64,000 nucleotides of DNA from NCBI GenBank assembly GCA_948146395.1, contig OX411557.1:30916077-30980076 (forward strand), written 5' to 3'. This document shows, piece after piece, positions 46,734-59,400 of the stretch (positions are counted from its first letter, which is position 1; each line of letters begins with the position of its first letter). The notes under the pieces were generated by a model. The model was not told the DNA's origin and made no database searches. It worked only from the letters and a program-made list of their open reading frames with translations. The position numbers were made by a program, and so were the translations under genes. The DNA comes from Fragum whitleyi. Its lineage: Eukaryota > Mollusca > Bivalvia > Cardiida > Cardiidae.

Positions 46734-49700
46734 TCACATATGACTTAGGAATTCTTTAATACTTTGAATGATTCTGCCATTGTTTGTAACTCTTGCTTTT
46801 CCATTCAGTGTTTTCTCAGAAAGTAATTTGGATAGCCCACCTCTAATAAATGAGATTTTCAAATGCTCTAATCTTAAACCACTTTGAGCTATTTTTCTAC
46901 AAATGTTCTTACTAATACAGTTTGATTCATATAGCACTGATAATGATTCCAAGTTTCTGTCTGTTTCTTTATTGAAAAAGAACAAATCTACCATGGACGA
47001 AGTTGAAGCACTATGCTTTGAAAACAAGCAAAAATCTGGATCGGAATGGCTAATCAAAGTTTGTAGACTAGAGACATCTTCAAGAGCATTATGCGCTGAG
47101 TATGTCTGATTAAGTAATTTTGACACAAGATTCTCTTGACTGTAGCTTTCAAGGTCTGGGTATACTTCTTTCATTAAGGGTAAAGTATCAACAATGCCAA
47201 CTACGCATTCTTTGAAAGGAGCTAACAGATGACAATTCTCAAATGCTCTCAAAATTCTTGGAAAATCAAAAGTCTTGAAATTATGACCAATCAATATGGA
47301 AGGCTTTCTTACGTCTAGCCAGTCTAGAAAAACTGTCAAAACATTGCATAAAGAATCAGTTTTAACTGGCTGGCCCTTAAGAAACAGTGTATTTCCATGC
47401 ATAACTAGCCCTGTCACATCAGATGCATGTGACGAAATAGCTTGAGAAGGCATAATATATTTTGAAAAAATATCATTTCCAGACATTGCTGCTATTTGCA
47501 CAATATCACAACTTTTACTTAAAGAAGTTGTCTCAATGTCACAAAAAATAAAGTTAGAACAAGTGTTGCATTCTAAACTAACAACTTCAGGCAATATCCT
47601 AGGGGGTGGAATTTCAATACTTGAATCATTTTGTGCTGTAGTAAGATCAATACAGGACTGGTATGTTATTCCTTCACGTAATTCACACTGAGCAGTTACA
47701 GATTTCTGTTTTAATTTCCTTTCAAGTTTATTTTTCTTAAATGCCTTAGTGTTCTCATAAGTAAGTCTTCTTTTCCTGGTTTTGTCTTTCCTCTCTGCAT
47801 GTATCTTAAAAATTCGTCCCGGAGAAACACCAATTAATTCATTAACTTTATTAACATATCCAGTCCCAATATTTTTCTCAGCTACGGCACAATTTACACG
47901 GTTTTGCAGACTACTTGTCGAAGAATAGTGAATGCGCTTTGGTGCCTTAGATGATATAATATTGTGAAAAGATTCCACATCCTTGGTTGAACCACATGGA
48001 GCAATTTTATCAACATTATCACATAGATTATTAAAAATGCTAACTAGATCATTTTTAAGGTTATCACCAGACAAATCTCTTCCATGTGGCAAAGACTTAT
48101 GTTTGTAAGTATCAGGAGTTACATTGTATCCACACCATTGGCGATCACAGTTGCTATGATCACCAAATGAATGTGGAACAATCTGACTCAATGCTTGTCT
48201 AAGTCCATCGGCATTGTTTTGATTTTGTTTTACAGCATAACTAAAACATTTTTGAAAATATTGAATTACTTTAGTTGTTAATTGATTATATGATTTAGCA
48301 AGATGATGAAGAGAATTACCCAAATTTTTCTTTATATGATTCATGTCACTCCACTTAGTGATGGGATGAATATTTGTGACTTTTGCCATTGTAGTTGTAT
48401 CGTCATCCATCACCAACACAGATGCATGCACATTCTCTTTCTCAACAGCCTCTATGGTCTGGACAGCAACACTTGACTCCATGGATTTTGATGAGCCAAA
48501 CCAATTTCTGGAGCAGTCATGAGATGGAGGTTGTTCACCCTTGTTATGATAAATATTGCATTTTCTACAGTCCTTATTGCGGATTCCATACGAACAAATT
48601 TTACCTGTTTGATTACCAATCAGTGTCCCGACTCCAGATCTGCTGTCATATGTCCTTCCAGAGCCCCGCTTTTGCCATCCCATATCATATTTGAATTGCC
48701 CTTGGGCTTTATTCTCATCAGATATCCTATAAATTAATTTGTAGAAGTTCAGAGCCTTATAAATCTAATGTAAATAAGAGTGCCATCATCAAAATATTGA
48801 GCCAACACAATGAATTTTCTTGAGTGTCTATCCATCTGTTGTATACAATATAACAAGAAATTTCACGAGATACAACAGAATATTTATAAAGCCAAACAAC
48901 ATGTGAAAGATCACAAAATAAGGAACACTTTGTGATATGTTCATGCAAATTATTGCTGTATGAGTTGTTTTTTAAAGCAATATGAAATCAAAGCTAAATT
49001 TCAAGATTTGACCTAATTTGTAATGCAGAACTTGAGCTATTTGACCTTTGATTTTGTAGTGAACAAACTATGATTCACACGCTTACTATTGAAAATTGTT
49101 GTTTCAAATGATATTTAAATAAGTCATCTATTAATGACCTTGACTGATGACCCTGTCATCAAAATCTTTGTATTGTATCAATCAGGTGTTCTTTCATACC
49201 AAATATCAATGAAAGAAGCATTCATCGCGAAAAGTTCATTCTGATTGGCTGAAAAATTGATTTCATTCCTCATAGATTACAACTTTGAGAACACAGCTAC
49301 TTTGTAAGCTTGGGCATAAAGAAGTCCTTGAGACAAATCTTTATATTTCGATTGCTTAGTGCAAAACAGTTGTAACTGCCTTTATGTTTATAGGCAATTA
49401 CAACTATTTCACACTGAGCTATTGATTTCTTCTTCAGATCATTAATTCATATGATATGAAGAAAAGTTTATTTTTACATAGATTGGGAAACAAGTTCTTA
49501 CAACATAGATCAATCCCTATTGATTCTGCTTCCTGGATAGTTCACCATTACTCAGGCCTAATGAGTGTGCCTATGAAAAAACCAAGAGCCATAGCCGCTA
49601 CCGGGAATTGATCTCAAGACTATTAGGTCAAAAGGCTGATGCTCTACCTCTAGTCTATGGACACCACATAAGCTCAGGTATGAAACTATAAATCCTACCT

Positions 49701-52700
49701 AGTCACACAAACGTATCAACTTGTTTTGCAGATTGGTAGTGTGGTCAGGCTGTAAGTTTCATAAATAGTTGAATTAAAAAAATAATCCCTTCATCTTTTA
49801 AATAATTATGCTGTTTTTAACCTTGTGAAATGTCAAAAATTCCAAGAAAAAAAGCTCCTTAATCACTCCAATGAATAATACACAATGAATCAGAAGAAAC
49901 TTGCAATCAAATAATTATGAAAGAAATTGGCATGAGGCTTTGGGAGGAGAGTCATGTATAACTATTTCAAAGTTAAAATAATTTTGAAGTTTGGCCATGA
50001 CAGATGACCTTGTCATTTGACCTGGACCTTAGTAAAAGCAGATGTACATAAATGAGATCTGTGAGCATGTCAATATGAGGCTTGTATTTATAATAGGCTT
50101 GAGCATATAGGTAATTTTATTTTTTTGGTTAAGTTTTAAGTAATTTGACCTTTGGAGATGACCTTGACATCATCAAATGACCTTGACATTCATATCTACA
50201 GATGCACATTATTGAGATCTAACATCTTGCCAAGTTTTGGACTTGTATCTTAAACAGGCTTGAAGATATTGGCAATCTTAAATTGATTGAATGGAGTTTA
50301 ACAGCACTTTTAACATTTTTCCAGTTATATCGCGACGACTGGAGCACCTAACAATGGATCCCTAGTATTTTCCTAACCAGTGCAACCATCACATTCTTTC
50401 TTAGCCACCAGCTACTATTTCACATAGGTCTACGATTATCAACCCATTGGTGAGAGAAAAATAGTCGGAAAGAATGAGTGCTGCTGTTGGGGATCGAACC
50501 CGGGACCTCTAGATTTACAGTCCGACACGCTACCGACTGCGCTATTACAGCGGCTTTGGCAATCTAAAAGTTTTTAAGTTAAGTTCTTGAGAAGTCTTAG
50601 TTGAAAAAGGGGAATAACTGGCACAAAATCCATTAAGAGATTAGATTGCTTTTTTGATTGTGCCAAAGTTCAAAAGAATGCATTTGGTAAAACCAAGGAT
50701 ATCTCAAATTGTCAAAGATTTGGCAATACGACAACAACAACAACAATGATGACACCAAGGCTATAGTCATACCTTGGGTTTTCTCTGAAAACAGCCAATA
50801 AACCAGGGCAGGTGACCGACAAGTGCATATCAAGATACCCCGTTTTCAAAGAGTGGTTTATTTCATATGCTTATCTTGAAAAAATGCATTGATTTAAAAA
50901 AAAGTACCTGTCTTCACTTTGTTGTACTTTAATTTCCTCTAATAAAGCATCCCTACATGTTTGGTTGGCAACTGCCTGAATACAAGGCTCAACTTCTTTT
51001 TCTCTCATTTTCATGGTTGTATGATGCATGCCTTCTATCTCCAAAGCTGACATAAAATTTGTAATCTGGGTTTGGCCTGTACCACTATGTACCATTCCTG
51101 TAGAAATATATAAAACAAATTAAAGTTTTAAATATAAATGCATGAGGTTCTCTTCCGGCTTACTTTTTTTCTTCGCAGAAAGAAGTCTACACCAGTTCAA
51201 CATTGCTGGTCAGAAAGTTTGAAAATCTAATCTGTCTATTGGTTTCTGTATGATGATATAAGGAAATGTACTGTAAAAGGTTAAAAAGTATTGATTGGTA
51301 CAAATAGGAAGGTTACAAATATAGATGTGTTTGTAAAACACAAATCCCCCACCCCCTTGTAACAGCGTTTTTTACTAAATGTTGACCTTGGCAGATGAGA
51401 TTGGACCTCATTATATGACCTTGACCTAGAGCATTACAGATGCACATCATTGAGATCTTTCTTCATACCAAATATGTGGCTTGTACATGAAATAGGGTTG
51501 AGCAATCTAAACATGTTAAATTTTACCACAAAGTTTTTAAGAAGTTTGACATTGACAGATGACTTGGACCTAGTCACATGACATAGACCTTGGTAACTAC
51601 AGGTCCAGATATCAGGCTTGTATCTTAAATAGGGTTGAATATATTGGCAATGTTAAGGGTTTTAGTTAAGTGTTTGAGAATTTCTACCTTAATAGATGAC
51701 TTGAAATTGTCATTTGACCTCTGTCATAGTATTAGCAGATGTACATCACTGAGATATATCACTATGCTAAATATGAGGCTTTTCTCTTAAAAAAGCTTGA
51801 TAATATTGGCTATGTTCATTTTTTTGGTTATCTGTTTTTAGTAATTTGAACTTTGACAGATGACCTTGACCTTGTCACATGACCTTTTGTATCAGTAGAT
51901 GCAATTCATCAAGGCCTATCATCATACTTAATATGAGCATTGTATCTTGAATAGCCCTAAAATATTTTTAGTTTTTTGGTTAAGTTTTGCAGGGAGACCA
52001 ACAGACAGACAGACAGACAACAGTAAAATAATGTTCTCCCAATCTTTTGATACAGGGGCATAAAAATTGCTTGAAAATATGTATCTTTATTTTCATGATG
52101 TGAATCTCATTAAAAAATACTTACAACTCATTTATTCATTTATAATCATTCTAAAATTTAGTCATATCATACCAGATCATATTGATTAGCACATTAATAA
52201 CATGCAGGTTTGAGATATTTTGAATGGTTAACAGAAAAGATTTATTTTGTCCATCACCAGGCAAAAAATAACGAATATTTCAACTAACAATTAGTACATA
52301 GTTTCAATTCAGTAATTCTCCAAACCAAATTGATCCGTATAATGTTTTATCATAATCATCCCCTTGTTTAATGATGTTACAAACATTTTAAAATAGATGG
52401 AGAAATATTTGTTTAATTCATGGAGGTATGAAACAAAAGACCTAATCAATCTATGAATACTAGAATCTGATTCATATGTAATTGTGATAATATCTAAGTT
52501 TCATACCTTCATGAATTAAAAAAATCTTCATTTCTTTTAATAAGATGCAATGAAGCAAAAATGTAAAGATTTCTCCACACATTTCTTTGAGTGAATTTGT
52601 GCACAATTTGACAAAATAGTTGTGTGCTAAATATCATTTTCAATGAAAAAGTAAACCAATTTCACAGCCAATAAGAATTCACAAAATTGTGAGGGACACA

Positions 52701-53642
52701 ACTGAAACTGAACTATGACTCAGTGAATAAATGTTATATTAAGGTTAAAATAATGATAGTTATTATTGACAATACATATTCATACTTACCTGTTCTGTAA
52801 TAAACAGGTGTTTATCAACTACCAATAAATCAGTTTTACCCTTAACCCACATAAAAGATACATATGATACATTAATGAAGTTAAAAAAAAAATTTGAAAA
52901 CATGTAAATTATTATCTAATTAGATCTTATTTTCAATTCTTGAAAAGAATGAATAATAGTTTTATTCAAGACTGATTATTTTAAAAATATACATTATATT
53001 AGCCCATTAAAAAATGTATCGCTCAACTTCTCTCTCAAAAATAAAATTTTTCCATAAGTGTGTAATTCATTTATTCTTCTAATTGCTGTTGCGTATATGC
53101 ATAAAAAAGACTGTTTCAACCCCTCCATGGGTCTCATCAGGCAGGTGGCAGTAGAAATGTTCAGTTCAGCTACTGCAGATAATCCCCTGCTACAGTCAGG
53201 TCTAACCAATTATTTGAATAAATATTATATTTCCTTGTAGTTATTTCTTCAGTGAGTGTTTTTACTTTTAATACTAATTAAAAGTACATTTTAGATGTTC
53301 AAGAAGTTATAAACATTTTTCATTTCTTTTTGATAGTCAAATTGGCATCTAACAAAGGTATGAAGACAATTTATTCATATGCATTTTCGATAATCATGAT
53401 AAGCATCTCTGGAAATTTCATACATGACTATTTAAAAATATTGAAAGAGATAAAATCCTAAATAAAAGTTTAATCAAGAGCCCCAAAGAAGAAATCATTT
53501 GCTTGGTACTGAAAAATTTAAATGCAAAATAATTACCTAAAGCTGCTTTCGTGTTCACATCAAAAACTGGTGGACCAGTTTGGTTGACTCTGTGTGTTTT
53601 TCCTGTAGACACTTTGTTTAGCATCCCACAATTGTGACTCTT
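46734..53642 (-). CDS. Mutator-like transposase-domain protein fused to DEDDh exonuclease (5' incomplete)
   Basis: Three exons on the minus strand: about 53642-53537, 51097-50908 and 48726-46734 (stop TGA at 46736-46734). Junction phases agree (1, then 2). The reading runs NKVSTGKTH, FDVNTKAALG, HSGTGQTQITNF, then EDR and ISDENKAQGQFKYDMGWQKR, matching the Mutator-like transposase domain (Pfam Mutator, from memory). In the last exon, numbered from M at 48683, a DDDTT motif is at 93-97, an H-x4-C-x3-WC zinc-like motif at 175-184, and a DnaQ-type DEDDh exonuclease at about 378-545: D382/E384 (FCDIETTSL), D473 (GHNFKTFD), H531 and D536 (SAHNALEDV). The exonuclease looks intact. The N-terminus was not found upstream of 53642. 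It may be a domesticated gene or an intron-bearing transposon; neighbours give no further clue. Confidence 0.8.
49353..49428. repeat. Hairpin repeat family H, copy 2
   Basis: CAGTTGTAACTGCCTTTATG and TTTATAGGCAATTACAACT form the stem, with outer GCTTAGTGCAAAA / TTTCACACTGAGC. Slightly more diverged than the copy at 31426. Confidence 0.75.
49440..49680 (-). mobile_element. tRNA-derived SINE (family S1), minus strand
   Basis: Read on the minus strand: TAGAGGTAGAGCATCAGCCT, TTTTGACCTAATAGTC, GATCAATTCCCGGTAGCGGC, then CCAAGAGC-complement, GCAGAATCAATAGGGATTGA and CCCAATCTATGTAAAAATAA. The A and B boxes are recognisable and the head is degenerate. Confidence 0.75.
49970..52060. repeat. GACCTTGAC-rich degenerate repeat blocks
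   Basis: Phrases such as TGACCTTGACCTAG, AGATGCACATCATTGAGATC and GGCTTGTATCTTAAATAGGG recur at roughly 165-190 bp, in two blocks (about 49970-50280 and 51380-52060) separated by the SINE and exon 50908-51097. The second block ends with CAGACAGACAGACAGAC. Confidence 0.65.
50282..50557 (-). mobile_element. tRNA-Tyr-like SINE (family S2), minus strand
   Basis: On the minus strand the head reads GCTGTAATAGCGCAGTCGG, GTGTCGGACTGTAAATC (loop with GTA, the Tyr anticodon) and GTCCCGGGTTCGATCCCC, followed by a body ending GTTAAACTCCATTCAATC. Acceptor and anticodon stems have mismatches, so it is a SINE head rather than a gene. Confidence 0.8.
51098..53536. other. Mutator-like gene intron (upstream)
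   Basis: Minus-strand donor GTAATT at 53536 and acceptor TTCTACAG at 51098, phase 1. Part of the GACCTTGAC repeat block (51380-52060) lies in it. The rest is AT-rich DNA with no recognised exon. Confidence 0.75.
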
Positions 53643-54070
53643 CTAGCAAAACGAAACACCTTAGAAGTGCGAAAATTATGGATCCTGATCAGACTGAGGG
53701 TACCTTTGGTGTTTTTTTTTTCAATCAAGCATAACCTTCTTTCCATTCAGACTTTATCCCATTTTGTTAATCATGAAAAAGAAGTTTGTTAAGCTTAATT
53801 ATGTGTCAAAATGAAGCTCTAGAATCGCACAAGTAGTTAGGCAACATGTGACAACCCTATCTTTTCTAGCACAGCCAATGCATTGTGGAGAAGGACCATT
53901 TTGTACAAAACAAGCAAATACAGTCAGGTGTAAAATTCTTATCCTAAACGTAGTTATGCAAGCAATTTAATATGCTTAATTTTTAAGAAAGGGTTAGGTC
54001 ATTGTAATTTGGTAGACGTGTGTTTTTGTTCCTTTTCACCTGGTAGGGCGTAGCTCAGCCGTAAAGTAAT

Positions 54071-55370
54071 TTAAGGTAACTGCGGACAGATAACATAGTC
54101 AAATTTTCGACTTTCATAAAATCTCACAATAATTGCTGAGATTTATATTTGAAATGTGGGCATTAGCTAACACGCATTGAAAAGGGTCCGAAGCTCGTTC
54201 ATTTGACGTCGTGACGTCATGAAGGGGCCAAACCCTTTTCGACCCGCCAAAAACAGTATTTGCAAATATTTTCTGAATAAATCGGCCGATTTTTACGAAA
54301 AAAGTTTCATTTGGAAAGTCTAAGAACGCCCGAGCTAGTCGTTTAGTTTCTTTGAACATTCAAATAGAAAAACAGGCCCGAAACGCTATCTATTTCGTGA
54401 ATTTTTAGATTTGACGTTCCTTTTTTCATTTCATTTTTTGTAAATATATAGATTTTTCTCAAAATTTTGTCCGGTGACCTATGCTGATTTTTTGTGATTT
54501 TGAGGCTAAAAGAATATGTTTTGCGTTAATGGAAAAAAAATTATATGTCTTCGGGTTAGATTTTTTATCAAATTCGATTTTGTGAAGTTGTTTCAACATT
54601 TTTCGTCGAATTCGACGTCGTACCAAAACAATCGGTACTATGCTTATTTGGGGCCAATCTTCATGCAACAACGTATTTTAAAAAAAATGAAAATAAGGTT
54701 TATTGTAAAATATAGGCTTCAGAAGTATTGAATCTGAATGTGATTTTAAGAAATACAAACATTCACTTAATTTTTCATCCGTTTGAAAAGAAAGCTTTTG
54801 TGAACATTTGACGCGACGTTGAAATATCCTTTGATATTGCAATATCTTTGCGGAATCGAATTTTACAAAAAATCCAACCCGAAGACACATGGTTTTCATT
54901 TCAAAAATCTTCAGTGGAATGGTTTGGCAGCAACATATCTGAATTTCAGCATAGGTCACCGGACAAATTTTCGAGTAAAAAGGCAATTCTTTAAGTAACT
55001 GTACTCGAAAACAGCAACGCAGAAGGCAATTACATTTATTACGTTACACTTAATTGTTTTTCTTACGCTCACATCTTCATATCAGTCAAAACAAAACATC
55101 AGGCGTCTTAATTCGAAGCGAATGGCGTTTTCGCGATAAAAAACGGTTCATTATTTCCGAAAAAATGGACAATTACGAAATTTGGTCCCTAAAAAGGGGT
55201 CGGCCCCTTGATGACGTCATGACGTCAACTCTACGTTAAGAAATCCCCTTTTTTGACCGAAATATTAAAGCGGGTACTTCAAAGTTCGGTTTTGTCGCAT
55301 ATGGCATGATTTGCAGACAATTTAAAATTTGGACCTAAAATGGCCTTCTATGTGTCCGCAGTTACCTTAA
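54071..55370. mobile_element. 1.3-kb foldback transposon bounded by TTAA
   Basis: Ends are TTAAGGTAACTGCGGACA and its inverse TGTCCGCAGTTACCTTAA. Inner arms also pair at mirror positions: TTTTGTCCGGTGACCTATGC near 54465 and GCATAGGTCACCGGACAAAT near 54949, and GACGTCATGAAGGGGCC near 54214 against GGCCCCTTGATGACGTCATG near 55201. No transposase frame is present. TTAA at both borders suggests piggyBac-type mobilisation. Confidence 0.8.
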
Positions 55371-56369
55371 TAATTATACCTCGAAATAAAGTCCAGAAAA
55401 AATGTCTCAATTATTGTGTGATGTTGCACCAAACCTTACATCAATTTTGATAACAATTCCAACCCGGTTGATATGAATGTTAGCATATAAACGGAAATTG
55501 GTTGTTTTCAAAAGAGCCATTTGAGTCTGAGTCCAATATCTACGGTTGTAGTAGTACCCATGAATTATATTTGTATACATTGTGTTCAAATGAATGCAAA
55601 TGTAGTTCAGCCGTACAATAATTGATGGTTTTGATCTAAATGTCCCTTTTCCATAATGGTTTTGCTATACAGATATGATGAGGGCTCTTAATGAGGAAAT
55701 GTTAGTGCTCATCTCGAGCTTCATTCGGATATATTTTTTAGTTGGGCAATTTATTAGGTAAGAACCTCTGTTCACCAATAGGTTCAAACATAAAAGAGAA
55801 AAAGTTAAAGTCATCGATTTATTGAAATCAATAACAGAATTTTGTGATTATAATTACGTTAGCATTTCATTTCTTGCCTTAGATATACATACTTTTTGTC
55901 AAAATTTTTCTAAAAATGATTCATTTTTTCACAAATTTTGTAGGGTAAGAGCCAGTAGTCCTGCGTTCGGGATGATAAAAAAACGATACAAATAGATTTC
56001 CAGTTATGCCCCGCTTTGCACGCAAGTCCACGTGCAAAGTGGGATAAAATCTGCAAACTGTCTGCCCCGCTTTGTGATCCTGAACGCAGGGTAATGCATC
56101 ACATTTCCAAAAATTCTCAATAGCGGCAAATAAAAACTTGGATCTTCCACTGTCTGGTCAATCTTCTCTTTGTGCTCTGTCGATAACATTTAGCCTTAAG
56201 TTTCAAGGCAGAAGGTATGCATGTGTCTTAAAGCACGAATGACCCATGGTTAATATTTCTTATACGTCGAGAGGCAGTTAAATAATACATAATTACATAT
56301 TGATTCAAGCTATTGCTACAATATTTTCATCGCCAAACGACGCTTAACTTTATAAAGATCAACAATTTT

Positions 56370-56460
56370 GAGTGGCCGATCAAAGGTCAATTTTGTCGAC
56401 GGGTAAAGAGAAAATCCACCTTTGATCACAAACTTAAACTTGTGGATCTATACTAGATAC
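56370..56460. repeat. Hairpin element shared with 26395-26495
   Basis: GATCAAAGGTCAATTTTGTC then CCACCTTTGATCAC, followed by AAACTTAAACTTGTGGATCT. It lies just downstream of the Gly/Met gene's stop codon, so it is probably in its 3' UTR. Confidence 0.6.
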
Positions 56461-56480
56461 ATGGAGATAGTATGCGTCTA

Positions 56481-59400
56481 TCACAGACCAAATCCGCCCA
56501 TTCCACCGGCTAATCCGCCCATTCCACCCATGGCATTCAGCGCGCCCATTCCTCCTAATCCGCCTCCCATTCCGCCTCCCATTCCGCTGCCAGTATCAGC
56601 AGGCTTATTCTTCTGCGCCTTCTGGAATGCAAAGCTTCGTTTCATGATAAGCCCTCTGACCTCATCCAACGTTGGTCCTTTAGTACCGGCAGGGGCTCCA
56701 TCTAGCACTGGCTTCTGAATGCTTCCATCTGGCATGAAGATTCCGTCCTTCTTTGCTACCTCAACCATCATGGTTATGTATTTCGCGGATTCTTTTGGGT
56801 TGGACGGTGGTCTTTTCAGGAGTCTTGCGTAATCGAGCATCTCTTGGCTTGGGGATGCGTGTGGCCCAACAGCAACTTTCACCAATTCATTCATCTTTTG
56901 GGTAACAATTTTGCCTGTTATCATGGGCGTTACCATCGTACGGATCATTCTGCTAATACCACCCGGTCCAAGTTCTCCTCCCATGGTTTGCGCCATACGG
57001 GTGATTCTGTCAATTTGGTTCATCATACCACCCATTCCGCCTGCGCCGGCTCCTGCTCCGCCCATTCCTCCCATACCGCCCATCATTCCGCCCATTCCGC
57101 CTCCCATTCCGCCGTTATTTTGACCGAGATCTATTTCCAGAAGTTGAGCTGCCAGCTGTATTTCTTGAGGGGTCAGTGGAGCGTCATTTGCCGCCGTTCC
57201 AGAGCCTGCAGCGGTTCCAGTGGCCCCTGCACTGCCACCTCCACCACCGCCAGCGGCGTCCATTAAGGCCATCTGTAAGAGTCCTCCTTCTAACTGGCAT
57301 GAACCTAGAAAATATATAAATAAGATTTGATTATAAATTTTAGTTCCTTCATTCAAAATATTGATCTAGTTACACTACGTGAGTGATTTTTAAACTAATA
57401 TAATAAAAAAAAAGCCGACAAGTAAGTACTTCGGTGCATTTAGACATTTTTTTTCGCTCGGCGGATCCTTTTTTTAATGACATGCGCAAGGCATCAAGAG
57501 CTAAGTCTGTTTAACCCAGTCGTTATTGAGTTGGACTCTCAGTACTGGAGAGGTTGGTAAGATCCCCGTCTCGGCCAATTTTTATTCTACATTTGTTGAA
57601 AGTCATTGTGACAAGCGCCATCCAGTAAGGTGTCCGTCCGTACACTCGCGGTAACGCAAGATTTAAGCTGTACGCCTGCGAAGAAAAACTGTGTCCGTTT
57701 AACGATAGTAAGGGTACCGTACATCTTTCAATTTCGTTTAAAAAGTTTGAGCAATTTTGATTATCCGAAAGCCGCACGGAGGTCGTAGCCAATAGACACG
57801 TTGTAAAAGAACCACATGTTCTCATTTTTCTTATTGATCTTTACTATCCAATAGTCTAGACGCTGTCACCTCAAGGGCACCGCACGGCGGTCGTACGGTC
57901 AACAGTTGATTTCAGTGGCTTATCGCACGGCTTTCACGGAGGAACCCTTATTATTTATTGAAAAACCGTACGGGCATTGCATAATTTTGTAAACAAATTC
58001 ATCCTAGAAAATAGTATTGTTACAACTATAATATATATCTCTCGTCAAACGAAAAGGGACCATCTGAGAACTCTGTAAAATGAATATTTGAAAAAGAGAT
58101 TGGGTCCAGCATAGGTCAACCAGAACTCGCATTTTAACATTTCTTTCACTGGGAGGAAGATTAATCATTCAAGATTAAAAAAATAAGCACCTTGCGAAAA
58201 GTTTCGACCGTAGTCAGTCTGCACAAACCGGGCAGTGTGACTAGGGTCGACGCCTTACGCACTTTCTAGACGTGACGGGTCACATATACAAAAATCCTTA
58301 GCTTAAATATAGTTCGGCGTCTGTGGCAAATATAGAGCAGGTCAGCGATCAGGGTGACAACACTGCGCAAATTATTTGAACATAATACCTTGGTTTATCA
58401 TCATGAACGCAAGATAGGTTTGACACCAGTGACAAATGCTAACCAGGCTTATATTAAGGTATTGGAACCGTAATAGTTCCGCAACATTTCGGACCAACTG
58501 TTCTGTCACAATGTTAACCGAGGTTTCCTAATGAAAATCATTAGAAAACCTCGGTTATCACTGTTAAAGCTCATGACTTCCAAAACGGTGTAGAACTATT
58601 ACGGGTCCGCCTTTTTAAGTCATGTTTTTATTTGCCACGGATGCCGTAAGATATCGCTTCAAGGTATTTGCATGGTATTTTTGACATGCTTACGATTTTT
58701 TTTCCATGGCGTATGTGTTCACAAATCGTTCACTTCCCTCAAAACATTTAAAAAAAAAAACTCATAAGAACCAAACATTGTGGTGCTCCTGTGGCGTTTG
58801 CAAGGTAACCCCGAACAGACACTGAGCGATAAGCTATTTAAATCTACTGTAGACTTTACATCCGTCGCACAGTTTCCGCACTGTCGGTGTTCAGAGAGCA
58901 AACATAAGGCGATGAAGATTTAAAAGCAAAACATCGCACGGTGCCCTTGAGATGTCCGCACGGAAATTTTGCGACGCTCTTACGACGTGCCTACGGATTA
59001 CAGTCTCCGTGCGATCTTACAAAAATTAGATATTCATCAAAATATTTTATACAATATTATGCGGTATCCGTAAACCATGTGGTGATCGTATGCTGCCGTA
59101 CCACATGATTTTGGCGTTTCTGCGACTTAACGGGTACTGTACGGACTCCATAAACCAAATATGATAATTATATCGAAAAAGAATAGAAACCCTTATAACT
59201 ATAACATCATATATGGTGGCTTTTTGAAAAAAAAATAGCAGACAAAAAAAGCTAAATCATTGAAAATTATTGAAACTTGTTTCACTTTAAGATGATTTAG
59301 TTTTAGTTGAGACCAATAATATACATGTATGTGCATTCTGATAGGATGGACAATTGATATAATTAAGTTGCGATAATTTGAGAACGCGGTTAGTTTGAAA

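Larger units (their letters stand above)
48727..50907. other. Mutator-like gene intron (last), with SINEs
   Basis: On the minus strand it starts GTACTT (50907) and ends TTTATAG (48727), phase 2. It contains two SINEs (49440-49680, 50282-50557), the second family H hairpin, and the start of a GACCTTGAC-rich array. Confidence 0.75.
53643..56480. other. Interval upstream of the Mutator-like exons
   Basis: No further exon of the Mutator-like gene was recognised. The 1.3-kb TTAA foldback at 54071-55370 dominates. A CCTGAACGCAGG-type motif occurs near 56085 and a hairpin element shared with intron 7 lies at 56370-56460. Confidence 0.65.

Noticed and set aside
50485..50554. A functional tRNA-Tyr gene on the minus strand
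   Set aside because: The acceptor and anticodon stems have mismatches, and a SINE body follows directly.
56844..57266. Plus-strand frames, including a Pro/Ile-rich one, opposite the Gly/Met gene
   Set aside because: They are antisense translations of Gly-Gly-Met codons. The minus-strand gene has a signal peptide exon and a phase-matched intron.
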